A stretch of 64,000 nt of DNA from Daucus carota subsp. sativus (Eukaryota; Streptophyta; Magnoliopsida; Apiales; Apiaceae): positions 21,856,545-21,920,544 of the forward strand of contig NC_030386.2 of the NCBI RefSeq assembly GCF_001625215.2. Direction: 5' to 3'. The notes under the pieces are model-generated. The model saw only the letters and a program-made list of their open reading frames with translations. It was not told the DNA's origin and did no database searches. Positions 1 through 11,595 of this stretch are shown one piece after another (positions within the stretch are counted from its first letter, which is position 1; the number at the start of each line of letters is the position of its first letter). A program made the translations under genes and the position numbers.

Positions 1-297
1 CTGCCCATCCCCATCACACGCATCGCAATCACGAGAGAAACGCATGCTCATAGCGCGTTCACTGGTCAGCGGGATGAGGCCGAGACGGTGGGCGATGAAT
101 TCGTCGTTGAGAACGGTGGAGTTGATTTCGATTTCGACGAGGTCGATTGCGACGGTGGGGACCTCGGAGATCATCACGCGCCGGAGCGCGTTGGCGATGC
201 TGGCGTCGGTGTTGCGCAGCTCGAACTTGGCGTAGTCGTCTTTGAGCTCGCGGATTTTGACGGTGGGGAAACGTTGGTATGATGCGACTCCGTCCAT
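1..297 (-). CDS. NRPB3: RNA polymerase II subunit RPB3 (NRPB3), N-terminal part, cut by window edge
   Basis: The minus strand opens with ATG at 297..295 and reads 99 codons without a stop to the window edge. The protein starts [18 protein letters not shown] and includes [17 protein letters not shown] and [15 protein letters not shown], then a cysteine-containing CDACDGDGQ. This is the alpha-subunit-like dimerisation domain of the third-largest Pol II subunit, which pairs with RPB11 to nucleate core assembly in the nucleus. [12 protein letters not shown] is the conserved alpha motif, and CDACDGDGQ begins the zinc-binding loop. From memory it is nearly identical to Arabidopsis RPB3 over this stretch. 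The plant family also includes the Pol IV/V paralogue NRPE3B, which cannot be excluded from the N-terminus alone. The codons are GC-rich compared with the flanking DNA. No intron is seen in the visible part; the rest of the gene lies left of the window. Confidence 0.95.
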   Translation of the reverse strand, partial: MDGVASYQRFPTVKIRELKDDYAKFELRNTDASIANALRRVMISEVPTVAIDLVEIEINSTVLNDEFIAHRLGLIPLTSERAMSMRFSRDCDACDGDGQ

Positions 298-752
298 CTG
301 TGTGTTTGGCGGTTCAAATGTGGGTGAGTTTTAGGGTTTATAAATTAGGGGTAACTGAGATGAACATGAGGATTGCTATTTGCTTGTAGTGTTGAGAAGT
401 GACTTTAACATTATTGTATCGTATGATTTGGTTTTATACTTTTATTTATCGTAACGTAATAATTTTATTTAATTATATATTCTAAATCCGTCCTCAAAAA
501 ATATTTACCCACCAGAGTAAGAAAATTTCAGCCCCTTGTTTTTTTTCCTTCCCGAGATCTGAGAAGATTTCCAACTTCAAAATATTAATTATGTCACGGC
601 TGAAGGGATCCACCTCAGGTAATACAAGTAAATTTTTAAATAGTTAAATTTAATCAAATAAATAGAAATTTAGAGTTATTATTTATGTTTTCTAATTTTT
701 TTATTATAATTTATTATTTTAGAGGAATTTTTTATGGAGATCGCTATTTCAT
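298..752. other. NRPB3 upstream intergenic region
   Basis: This should hold the NRPB3 promoter and leader. A short plus-strand ATG at 592 (MSRLKGSTS) runs into a GTAATA donor-like site at 620, so a divergent first exon is possible, but I cannot find a second exon. The rest is AT-rich with nothing recognisable. Confidence 0.3.
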
Positions 753-1095
753 CGGAGACCTTGGAGACCACATATGTTCTCCAATTAAAATACTATAAAT
801 ATATTTTTTTGTAAAATATGTTCTATAAATATCATGTATTCATCAAAATTTTTGAAGATCATCTCTGTTTAATAAGTAGATAATGTATGTTCTGCAAGTT
901 GAATAAATGTTCTGTAATTTAAACATATTTCATAGAACAAAGCATTTTGTAATGTTCCACATGTAAAATTTATATGATGTTCAAGATTTTAAATGAAATA
1001 ATGATTTCGTAGAACATGAGTTGCAAAACTATAGGTTTTGCAATGTTTTTATGAATTATTTTATTTGCAGAACATACGTGGTCTCCAGGTTTCCG
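753..1095. mobile_element. MITE-like element with about 27-bp terminal inverted repeats
   Basis: The left end at 753-780 (cggagaccttggagaccaca...) and the right end at 1069-1095 are imperfect inverted repeats of about 27 bp sharing ggagaccac(a/g)tatgttct. The interior is AT-rich and repeats the word tgttct/agaaca several times on both strands. There is no ORF. The superfamily is uncertain because no clean target duplication is visible. Confidence 0.55.
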
Positions 1096-1817
1096 AAAAA
1101 AATGTGATATTCATTGAACTTAACTCTTTTATTTTATTCATAAAAGGTAGAAAGAATTATATTCGTACTTGGTAAGATAATAATTATCCTGAGAAATGAA
1201 AATCCCCAAATTCACAAAAACATTATTATGTTATAGTAAATTTATCAATTCTCATCGTAATGTGATTTTTATAGAAAAGACGTTATCATCATGATATCAT
1301 CTAAATAGAGTATTGGTAATATCTGTGTGATTTTATAATAAAATCGAAATCAAAATTAAATATCTTCAATATCATATTTATTGGCTTGATTATGGTTCAA
1401 AATTTCTATTCGAGTAGGTTCTATTTCATCAAAAAACCGTATCACACAAAAATATATAACAAAAAATCTTACTTGATTCATAAGATATTAAGCTACTTCA
1501 GTGTTTTCAGACTTGAGCTGTCGTTGCTCTTGGGATATATTAGATCACAAAAAATCACTCATTCACTCTATGAATATTTGAATATAAGCCGAATGTGAAT
1601 TTCTTTTTTCTGAAAAGGTAACGCTTGGAACTTAGAACCAAGACAAATGAAGATTTTTCTTGCTGGTCACTGGCAAGTCCCAGCACATGTTTTTTTTTTT
1701 TAAAAAAAAGCCCAATACATGGAGTCAATTACTAATCCTGAACTTATGGGGAAGCAGTGTAGTAGTATCAGCTGATGATAGACCGGAAATTATGTTATGT
1801 TGCACAGACACACTAGA
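1096..1817. other. AT-rich intergenic DNA
   Basis: There is no coding signal here. A poly-T/poly-A junction lies at about 1690-1709. Nothing else is recognisable. Confidence 0.5.
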
Positions 1818-1990
1818 AAACTTAAGCATATAGTAAACTATCACTGCAAACATCCAAGTCAAGAGTATAGCCAGCAATCAGCATCAAAATTATCCGCAAC
1901 CATATATATATCCTGCTGCATCAGCATGAGTACCAGGACTCCAGGAGGGAGTAGTAACTTACACTTAAACTTGAATCATGAGAAGTGATG
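1818..1990 (-). pseudogene. Relic of cyclase exon 1 (third family copy)
   Basis: The stretch at 1845-1965 aligns base for base, with small indels, to the 3' part of exon 1 of the two intact cyclase genes. It shares catccaagtcaagagtat, then agcatcaaaa-tat-c-gcaacca, then catgagtacca. This is the segment that encodes the HxGTHxDxPGH metal-binding motif and ADYFDAG. In translation the frame is broken and the motif is degraded (HADAAG-like). Intron-like sequence before exon 1's donor is also kept at about 1818-1845. No further exons are recognisable towards lower coordinates. It is a dead fragment about 3 kb downstream of the first intact copy, on the same strand, so the family once had at least three units here. 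Confidence 0.75.
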
Positions 1991-3479
1991 TAATTGAAGC
2001 TCGTTTATAATTTATGGACGAGGAAACACAGAAACAAGCAAAGATCATTGTATGCTCAGACAACAGAAGAAATGATTTAGTTCCAGAGCCAAATATCATA
2101 TTTCGAGAGGATTCTGGTAAGTGCGAATAATAAGTCTCTCTATTAGAAAACCTCCACAAATCACCCACCTGCAGGCAGTCTTGTCAAGTCTTGCTATATT
2201 GATAGGTCGGAGTGTCGGACTCCCCACTAACAATCTTGCCTGTTAGTAGGAAGGTCATGATCAGTGGCATCAATGTGTGGCTATATAGGAAACAATTATA
2301 AAGTTTTTTGAAAAAAATAATTAATTTTAAGTGTTAATGTGGAGCTTGGATGCAATAACTTTTCTATATTCAAAAATTGATACATTCATTTACAGTGAAG
2401 ATAGGGGTGGTGTAGTGCCAGTGATGACAACAAGTAATGCCATAGACTATCTTCAGACATCAGGTAAAGCATATTGGTACCCCTGGTAAACTCAAAGCCA
2501 AACAGGTCCGATCAATACTCTCTATGTTAATCCAGTCTCACCATATAAAAATGGCAATGAAGAAAGGGCAACAACGCCAATAGTATTCTACTAAATCTTT
2601 CTATTTTTACAATTCTAAGTAAAAGAGGGTAAATGTACACTAACACATTCTCCAGTCTACCATGATTCGATTATGACTCATAAGACTTTTATTCCTATAA
2701 CACAGCGGGGAGTTAAATCTCAGCACATGTTTTCTCTTTGTTATTTTCTTTTCTTTTAGAGTTACGAAGCTTTTAATCCGTGAAATTCTTTATGGGACAG
2801 TAATATGCAGTTAAAGTCACCTTACTAGTAAGAAGCTCAGGGAGATGCAATAGACAATAGTGATCTCACTTATAATGGAATTCCACTCATATACGTGCTG
2901 CATCATGTGCAAAAACTTCACAATAACCTCACTGGATGTATAGAGAAAAACGCATGCTTTATTTGGTGCCTCCAGAGGGTTCGTCACATATACCAATTAG
3001 GTAGCATAACTTTTGTATCTATTTTGCTCTAGTACTCTAGTCATCATTGAATTTTTGTCTTATAAACAAGTGCTTAACGGTTTTTAATGTTGGTTTTGCC
3101 AAGATTTTTACAACTTACAAGCATTTAATCTTTCCTGGTACTTCGACCAAATCCCTACTTCTCCATCAGCTTATGACGGGGTAATATACCAGAAATAAAC
3201 TTAGTTTTTCTACTATCAGCAAATATAGTACATCTTTTGTACATTCAACACAAATTAAAAGACGATAACTTTAAAATTAGGCAGCAAAAAATAAAAGAGA
3301 AGGATATATTCAGTGAAAATTTCAGAATAGTTGAATATGTTTTTTGTTGTGCATTACATATGTCAGATTCATACCTAGGCAGATAAAAAGTACAATGAAC
3401 TTTGAGAATCATAGTGACTAGTATAAGACAAACAGACAACTAGTAATGCATTAACAGCTAAGAATTACTAACAATTTTC
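1991..3479. other. Intergenic DNA without recognisable genes
   Basis: Only short ORFs without codon bias or family resemblance are present. The base composition is mixed and no terminal repeats were recognised. Confidence 0.4.
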
Positions 3480-4010
3480 AAAGACACATCTTCTTAGTCA
3501 TGCACAGATTCTCCTCTTCATATTTCCTCTTCCCTAACTTGCTGATATCTTCAACTAGTCCCTGTTCTTGATCAGAAGTCAGCAACTCGGCTATCCAGTC
3601 CATATCAAAGCTAGGATGTTCATCTCGACATGATTATCAATATTAGGGACACCATTATCAATTGCAAACACATCTAATGTTAAACACTCGGTGCCCTTAC
3701 TGTTGACACCAACACAGCTATTTATCTCTGACCAGATATTCCATCCAAATAAACCCCAAGTCCTCTCTTGAGATTCTCATTGTTTTGTCCTTTGTTTTCA
3801 TCTTCGCCGCAACTTTTAGAAACATGATCAGCACCTTGGAACCCAATTTCAGTATAGGTTCCTTGTCAGAATCAAAAGTGATCTTACAAAGAACAACATC
3901 ACCAGAACCAAGAGCAGATTTGAGACCCTTATTAATCCCACATAACTGAGTACTCATATTATAATGTAAATAAATTATAATATATCTAATTTTATTTTTT
4001 ATTTTATTAT
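3480..4010 (-). pseudogene. Decayed NAC-transcription-factor-like C-terminal fragment
   Basis: The minus strand encodes GSGDVVLCKITFDSDKEP (about 3860-3915), which recalls the end of a NAC domain (WVLCKI/VLCRV type). After a frame change it reads GADHVSKSCGEDENKG, and further on (about 3485-3630) HPSFDMDWIAELLTSDQEQG and then KRKYEEENLCM. These acidic, tryptophan-containing stretches fit a transcription-factor tail. The pieces lie in different frames separated by stops, so this is not an intact gene. Exons for the NAC DNA-binding part were not found. The family assignment is tentative; it could be another nuclear protein. Confidence 0.35.
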
Positions 4011-4263
4011 AAATAAGTGTTAACCAGAATCGGGGCAATAAATATTATATAAAATATTATGTTATAAAATTCTACATACGCTTTTTTTATCTATTACAAA
4101 TGTGAAAGATGTGGAACTTGAAGTGTATCATAATTTCTCTTATTCAGGAAAAATATCATGAATTATGTCCAAAAGGAAAAGAAAATGTCCAAACAGGATT
4201 TATTTTTTAAACTTTCTTATTCTATTTTGAAGACTCTTACCACCTTGTTAACAACTTTTAAAG

Positions 4264-4310
4264 TCTAGAAACCTTCACCTTACAAAAAAAAAAAAATCTA
4301 GAAACCTTCA
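4264..4310 (+). repeat. Poly(A) micro-insertion between 14-bp direct repeats
   Basis: The direct repeat tctagaaaccttca occurs at 4264-4277 and at 4297-4310. Between the copies is only ccttac followed by 13 A. This has the structure of a retroposition event (target-site duplication plus poly(A) tail) in which almost the entire body is missing. Confidence 0.6.
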
Positions 4311-4830
4311 AAGACATTTTAAAAGTTAAAAATTCCCCCATCACTACTTAATCTTAAAAAAATTCCTACTGCTTACATTTTATTAACAAAATATTTGTTT
4401 TGCTCAGAAACATTTACTGGTTATAGTTAAAATATAAATATAATATGAATAAAAATAGATATAAATGAAAATTTTAAGGGTTACTATTGTTCCCTCCACA
4501 AATTTGGCCTAAAGGGCCGTGGGGCGATCATGATTCAAATAAATCTAGATTCATATCCAAATTCCAGATCTATATGGCTTTATCTAAATTACAAAATAAA
4601 ATGGCAGTAAAGAGGATAATAGTAATTTTTGTAAGACAACTACAAACTTGAAACTATTAAAAATTAAGAACTTGAAAACAACACTTTATTATTATGTATT
4701 GAAACTTTATAAATATGCACAAGAACACCCCCATGCCACGTTTGCACAAAATACACAATCTTAACAATGCAGCATCAGAGTAAACTACACTTTATTTGAA
4801 CTTAGGATGAAAGGAACTAGTTTGGCCCCC
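4311..4830. other. AT-rich intergenic DNA downstream of cyclase copy 1
   Basis: No genes are seen. Similarity to the region downstream of cyclase copy 2 begins at about 4835, which marks the approximate 3' limit of the duplicated unit. Confidence 0.4.
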
Positions 4831-4944
4831 AAGGCTTTGAAGAACTGTTAAACATGGGAGCACCGACTAGATTTACATCAGTAAAAAAGGAATGGATCCC
4901 TTGCCATCAACCAATCTCGTCCAGAAGCACTCACAAAAAAAGCA

Positions 4945-7900
4945 TCATTTCATGAGAATACATCTTATAGGAGATCCCTCAGCACCCACCAATCGTAGTG
5001 GCAAGCAATGGACATTATATATTCCAGCTTTCACACCATCTAATTTTAGGCCTTCAACTAGAATGACCTCCTGCATCAATTCCAGCAGAGTTAGTGTTTT
5101 GGTACAATGTATTATTCTAGCTAAGTCTTTGCAGTTCTATATGCAGTTCTATACTACGACAGCTGACAGAAGCAAGTGATCACCCAACGAATGGACGAGC
5201 TCAAAGGGGGGAGGATAGAGAGGGGGGCAAGAACCATGCTTTCAGAGAAGTGGCGGATGCCATCTACTGAACTTAACTGTATGCATGAACATATAAAAGA
5301 CAAAAGACCAGATGCATTGAAGATAATAGCGACTCATTTGATCAAGTGATCAATAACAATGGGTCTGTGACATGCTTATTAGCCAACACACAGACTAGCT
5401 ATAAAACATAAAGAAGATTTCAACTTGATAGTTTAAGAAAGAAGAGATCGTGACAGGAAGCATAAGAGAAGCCCCACTTTGATCAATAAAGGGAAAATTC
5501 GGTCAATTAATCATCATAGCTATCACAAAGTATGGCCTTTTTCTCTTATTCTTTACTTTGTTTTAAGGCTTTCATCATAGCCATCACGAAGTATGGCCTT
5601 TTTCTATTATTCTTTACTTCGATCTATAGTGTACAATTAGTAATACACTGAAGCAGAAGATCATTAACCCTGTGTATATATTAAGAAAGTTGGAAATGCA
5701 TCCAGGTACACTTTTCAGTGGCCACAGAACCTAATAACAAATGAAGCCCTTCAGGGGCTCATGGACTGAAGTCATAAAGAGGGTACCAACGTTTTCATCT
5801 TTGTTCAGCATTTGGAAGTTGTATATATTGTTTCCGTGGTGACTAGCCCATGACTTAAGATGAAAAGCCAGGTGAAGCTTTAAATTATGAAGGCTTGGAG
5901 GCTGGCATCTCTTAGAGGGATCAAGGAGTTCAGAATTTTAAGATAGTTCAGTGATAATGGACTCTATCATATCTTTAATTGTAAGGCAGCTCACTCTAGT
6001 GGATGCAATAAATATTTTACGTTTTGGTTCCAAAATTTGATTCTAGTGGTATTGTTTTGTTGCAGTCTTGGTTGTTTAGTTATGGTTAGGACTTGGCTGG
6101 TGTTACCCCTGTGCATCATGGAGTTTCTGCATTTTCTTCGCCATGATTGGGTCTTCCACCTTTCATTTCAATTATTGTCTCTGTTTATCAGAACATATAC
6201 ACTACGGGAAAATAGAGATATTTGCACACATGTGATCTAGAAGCACTGAGTTTAAAGTGACTATCCTGTAGCATAGAAATACAATCATTGTTTATAGGGG
6301 CATGTATTTTGGCATTTGCATATATTTAATTCAATGCAATATACAGGGCCCTGGGAATTCAAATGCATGGGCAAACAGGAGGGCTCAAGGAGCCTCACCA
6401 CTAGGCATATAGAAATCTAAACAAGATTATGTATGATTTTCTAGTCCACAAAAGTAAATACTGCCAGCAAGTAGACCTCTGCCCATTGACGATGATAAGT
6501 GAAGTAATATTCAAAACTTGGACTTCGAAATTTTCTAAAAGAAAGGAAAAACAGTTCTTACTCTTCCTTCAAAGAAAACAAGGTGAGCAGGAACCAAATC
6601 ATCATCGGCAGCAACAGATAAATAATCAATCCCTGTATTCAAGAACATTAGAATTACGTCAGTACAGCAGTAACACCACTCTTCTTGCAACTGAGATACC
6701 ACTGTGTTTTGAGTATTGGAATTGTTAACAGGAAGATGCATCTACTACATGCATGACTTAAATTTCTTAAAATTAGTAGGTTTAGATGATTTTACTGTGA
6801 ATCTGTGAGGGTGAAAAGATACCAAAGGGACAAGATAGAATGACAGACATCTTTACTTACCAACTAATTTTATGTCAGTGTTATCCACCAGCCATTGTGC
6901 CCCATCCTTCATGAACCCTACATAGCTAGAGTCAAACTCCTCCTTCCACATCAGGCCCCTGAAACAAGGGGAAAAGTATAAAATATAGGGCTTCAAAATT
7001 TCACCAAGTCCATATAATCAAATAAACTGAATTAAATGGTCAGTCCAATTTGAAGGAAGTTACATATAGGAACCTGGGAAAGATCAGAATTACATCTCTT
7101 GCGATTATTTTCCTACCCGAACTATGGTTAGGTGTGCAATTTGAACTATTAAATCATATTATAGAATAATATTCCACTAATGTATCCATCTAAACAAAAG
7201 CTTAAAGAGACTAATAATATATACATCTAACAGATTCTAAATTTAAAAAAGATACTGAAAAAACAACTTTAACGTTCAATGCAAATCTACATGTTTTACT
7301 ATTCCTAAAATGATACATACCAAAACACTTTCATAACATCACTATGACATTTCAGATACAAAATACACATGGCATTATCTACAAATATACTCCCTCCTTC
7401 CCATATTAATAGTCCACTTTGTCAAGAAAAAATTTCCCATATTATTTGTCCATTTTCTTTGTCCAATACAAATTATAACAAGTTTCAATGTTAACATTTA
7501 CTAGTTCACACAATTTTCATTATTTACAATGCAAACTATGTTGACTTTTAACCAAAATGAATGAAAACTTAGTAGTATATTTGTATAACCAATGCATGGC
7601 AATGATAACAACATATCACATTTAATACTTCTTAATTTGTGTGATTTGTGCAAAGTGAACAATTAAAATGGGAAGGAGGGAGTAATCTTTAGATATAAAC
7701 AAAAGATATGAGGATCACATACCTGTCGGTGTTTAATGTTCTAAAAAGTACCCGCCTTACTCCTTTGGGGATATTTAAGGACTTCATGACTTTAGCTATG
7801 ACATGACACAAAAATTTATGTTATTCGGAAAGTTATAAAACAGTAGATACAGTAGCACAAAATTTGCGTTAAATCAGTCAAACTAAAAACTTTAACATGT

Positions 7901-10399
7901 AAATTAGTTCCTTCGACCTCCATTTGAACTTATTAGATCACTCAGTTCAGTCGTTTTAAGTTTTATCATCATCCAAGTCTAAAGATATTTTACTACACAT
8001 GTGCTTGTTGCCTCAAACTAATATTGGATTAGGTTTCTGGCTCCATGGTTGTAAAATTGTAGATACGCTGATCTGAAGGTCATTAAGATCAAGAATATTT
8101 TCTCAGCAACATGAATCCGGCTTTTCCCAAGAGGACCACAAAATAGTTGGATACTCAAGTGACTGATCATTAAATATAAAGATTGAATGCTGGCAATGAG
8201 AAGTTAATAATTGTCCATTGAGCCTATTGTTTAACAGAGAGAAACAATGTTTCATTGTGGCTTTATCTGCATCTTTCATCCACGTCCATGATTTTAGTTG
8301 CTAACCGGTACTTTGCATTTGTAAAGGCAAGAGATGTTGTAGCCTTGTAGGCTATAGGTGTGTTGTATGGTTAGAAGCCTAAATTACACTGTTTTTATGG
8401 TTTTCAACTTTTGCATCCTAATATCAGTCTGTATCCAGATTCAATTGAAAATTATATATAGCACTTGTACAAAGCTTAAATAAGCATCTCGCCGCTAGGT
8501 GGAAATAACCAGGTAATAGTGAAACTCAAATCAAGAAATATATTTTCCTAGAAAACATTTAATTGTAGGTACCTGTTATATTCGAATCTCTTGGAACATC
8601 AACCAACAACGCAGGACCTGTGAATATAAAGAAATAAGATCATCACAATTCATTAATTATATTAAATGTGTGTTATTCAAACTTCTTTACGATAGTAAAA
8701 AGCTGTATCGACATTAAAGAAAATAAAACAATTGAAGACTCGGAAGAACAATTGCATCTAGTATTCAGAGAAATTAGCACGAACCAGACAGTAAGATAAA
8801 GAATATATAATTTAAAGGTTATGTTTGTTTGATTGTTTTATTAATCCCTGGATTATTTGATGCCTCGTTTATCTCATGGACTAGATTTTAATCAATTTTG
8901 TAGTTCATTTCATGGGACTGAAGGTAACAACAAATAGAGTGGGATTATAAAGTCTCAGGAAATGAACTATACACTGATCAGAACTAGTCCAATAAATATT
9001 CTAAAGGATTAAGTATTGACCAGGGTTTAAAGTTTACTACGAACAAACATATATTAAGAGCCACGACTTTTTTAGCGTCTTATATATAATTAAAGAGATC
9101 ATGGAAGTCCAATAAATCAACCAGAAATCAACCTGCCCACCATCCTCTCACCCCTCACAGAAATCATATATTCTAAACTATGGGTAGTGTCAACTATCAG
9201 CTATTTCTTCTCAGTACCATAGAATCATCATTATTCTCTTATAATAACCTATGGTATTAGCTATTATGCTATACAGGACAAAACTTCGCTACTTCGCCCA
9301 ACATTTTAAAGATATAAGTTTAGAGATGTAACAAAATGAAACCTTACAGCGACTATTACAAAGCTTACAAGTACAAGTACTCCTATCAAGATGAAGTACT
9401 CTTAAACTTTCCCCACACAAAACGAAGTGAACCCTCACGAGCTTTTAGCATCCGAAACCCTGAAATTCTCCCATCATAAATAAAAGTACCACTTTAAACT
9501 ACTTGATACAAATGTATCTGGAATTCAAAGACACTGTTAGACACAAAACAGAATGATGAATAATCTATAATCCCTAACATCTATCCGTAAGGAAGCATCT
9601 CCTATCCAGTAGGTCAAACTTTCCCCTTCATACAATTTCCAAATTCCAATTCTTTCTTCTTTGAGTTTTATTAACTTAGTGGAGAGAAAATGATCTGAAA
9701 GAAACCTGGATGAATTTTTCTTCTGAATCAGAAGAAATTGATCAACTCTATGACAAAGCAGCCTACGTGGACGAGGACCATAGTCTATAGCTACAAAAAT
9801 CATACAAATTCAAACTTATACACCAGAACATAGTATAATCAAGTCTTAAACAGTAAATAAATCAGATAATTTCAACTTGTTGCTTGCCCTTTCATCATAG
9901 TATAATAATTCAACAGGAACACTCAGGCAGGTGCTCAAGTGCTCAAACATAAGCAAATATAAAGTTTAAGCAAATAGTAGAAAGTACCATTGAGAACATC
10001 CAAGTCAAGAGTATCAACATCAAAGCCAGCATCAAAATAATCAGCAACCATATGTCCTGGTGCATCAACATGAGTACCAGAATGAAGAGGTAACTTCATA
10101 ACTGAGAAATTATAAAGTGACCCATTTCTCATATCTGAAGATAGTTTAAGAAAATCAACAAGCCCATCTGGATGCCCACTAAGTGTCTTTGGTGTGAATT
10201 TGTGTGTAATATCAATGATTCTACCATTCCCATAAATTTCTCTTCTGATTGGTTGTAAAGTTTCAGTCTTTTTAAAACAAGAAGCTTCATCATCTTGATA
10301 TGGAGATGGGTATGCTTCATCTAGTGATGAAACAGATACAGGAAATAATATAGTTGCAAGAACTTGAAAGAAAACTAGTAAAATCAACGGAGCCCTCAT
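4945..10399 (-). CDS. Cyclase family / kynurenine-formamidase-like secreted protein, copy 1
   Basis: Six exons on the minus strand: 10399..9988, 8617..8573, 7795..7723, 6958..6861, 6632..6562 and 5070..4945. Together they are 825 bp and encode 274 aa; all junctions are GT..AG and phases match. Residues 1 to about 25 are a hydrophobic signal peptide. [11 protein letters not shown] at 106-116 is the HxGTHxDxPxH metal-binding motif of the putative-cyclase family (PF04199). [13 protein letters not shown] and the C-terminal [19 protein letters not shown] are also family hallmarks. Related enzymes hydrolyse N-formylkynurenine, but the plant members (Arabidopsis CYCLASE1-type) have no proven substrate and have been linked to cell-death control. 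It is secretory or ER-located by its signal. It is a tandem duplicate of the gene at 11.6-17.2 kb. Intron 3 carries a Stowaway MITE that copy 2 lacks. Confidence 0.93.
7390..7682. mobile_element. Stowaway-like MITE in intron 3 of cyclase copy 1
   Basis: Terminal inverted repeats ctccctccttcccat / atgggaaggagggag end at 7390 and 7682 and are flanked by TA at 7388-7389 and 7683-7684, as in Stowaway (Tc1/mariner) MITEs. The subterminal parts also pair (ccactttg / caaagtg). The 293-bp element lies wholly inside the intron between exons 3 and 4. The same site in copy 2 is empty. Confidence 0.9.
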
Positions 10400-11480
10400 G
10401 TTTGTTTAACTTGCCAAAACCAAAGGGGATTTCTTTTTTCCTTCCTTTAATACTAGTAGTATTGTTTTCTGCAGACAGTCAGACACAGTTACTCCCTGGC
10501 TCCGTTGATTATTGTACGGTGCACATTTGTCTTAACACACTTGTTAAATATGTTTTTCTAAATAATCTTTTTGTAAAATAAAAAATTTGCGTTTAAATTT
10601 TTAATTACAAAATTATATTTTGAAGAATTCTTAAAATATGTGTTAAGTAATGTAAAAAAGCAGTGTAAAAATAAATGAGACGAGGAGAATTTTAATCGAC
10701 TCATTGCCGGAACTCTTTTTTTTCTAAATTTTTTAATATTAAGAAATTAAATTAAGTTTTATTCTTATTAAACCGACTCTTTTTATTTTGATCAGCTGCA
10801 ATTTAAATTTTGATTCAACAGTGTTTTCGAATCGGAACAAAAGGTGGGTTTCGATTCTAACTAGTATAAATTTTGATTCAAATTCAGATTGGAATAAATT
10901 TTTTAAATAACAAAAAGTATATATTTTCATGAGCCCGGCAAATTGATATTCTTTGACAAACAAGATGGAAGATAGTAAAATATTAATATTCTTTATTTGT
11001 ATTAGTTCAAGTCAAACAAGATGCAAGATAGTATTTAGCAAAATAAAAATAAAAATGCAAGATAGTAAAATATTAATGTTCTCTGTTTGTATTAGTTTGT
11101 TCTGATGATTTAATAAAATTTTATATATGCTTGAATAAGTTAATACTGCATTTTCAAATTATTCACTACCAGAAATTATATTTAGGTTGTATCTTGGATC
11201 TTTATCTATAACAAGTTCATATCCTTTATTCTTTTTAAAACAAAAAAATTAAAATTATTTGGCATTATTCTGAAAAATGAATGATCCAAGAATCAACAGA
11301 TGATATATTGATCTATCAATGGATGCACGAGGAGACGAGTGTCAAAATATAATTATATGAAATCATGTCTTACAAGTGAAGACTCATTAAATAACAACGA
11401 ATCAACGGATGCTGAATAATGAAAAAACAAGATACTATGAGAGATTGAACGCCCATCACCAAGTACACTGTAGCCTTACC
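10400..11480. other. Spacer between the tandem cyclase genes, with short direct repeats
   Basis: It holds the promoter side of copy 1 (gccaaaaccaaaggggattt just upstream of the ATG, shared with copy 2) and the end of the second duplicated unit. Inside, about 45 bp beginning aagatggaagatagtaaaat at 10962 is repeated at about 11053 with few differences. There are no genes. Confidence 0.5.
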
Positions 11481-11595
11481 ACAGTCTTTGAAGAACCGTT
11501 GAAACATGGAACTCATAAGACTTTCATCAGTTAATAAGAAATCTCATGCTCTATCAACAAATCTCCGCCAGAAGCAACGCCTCAGAAGAGTTGCA

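Noticed and set aside
1690-1725. Poly-T/poly-A junction with loosely repeated cccagcacatg/cccaatacatg
   Set aside because: Repeats are imperfect and the tract has both T and A runs, so I did not count it among the micro-insertions.
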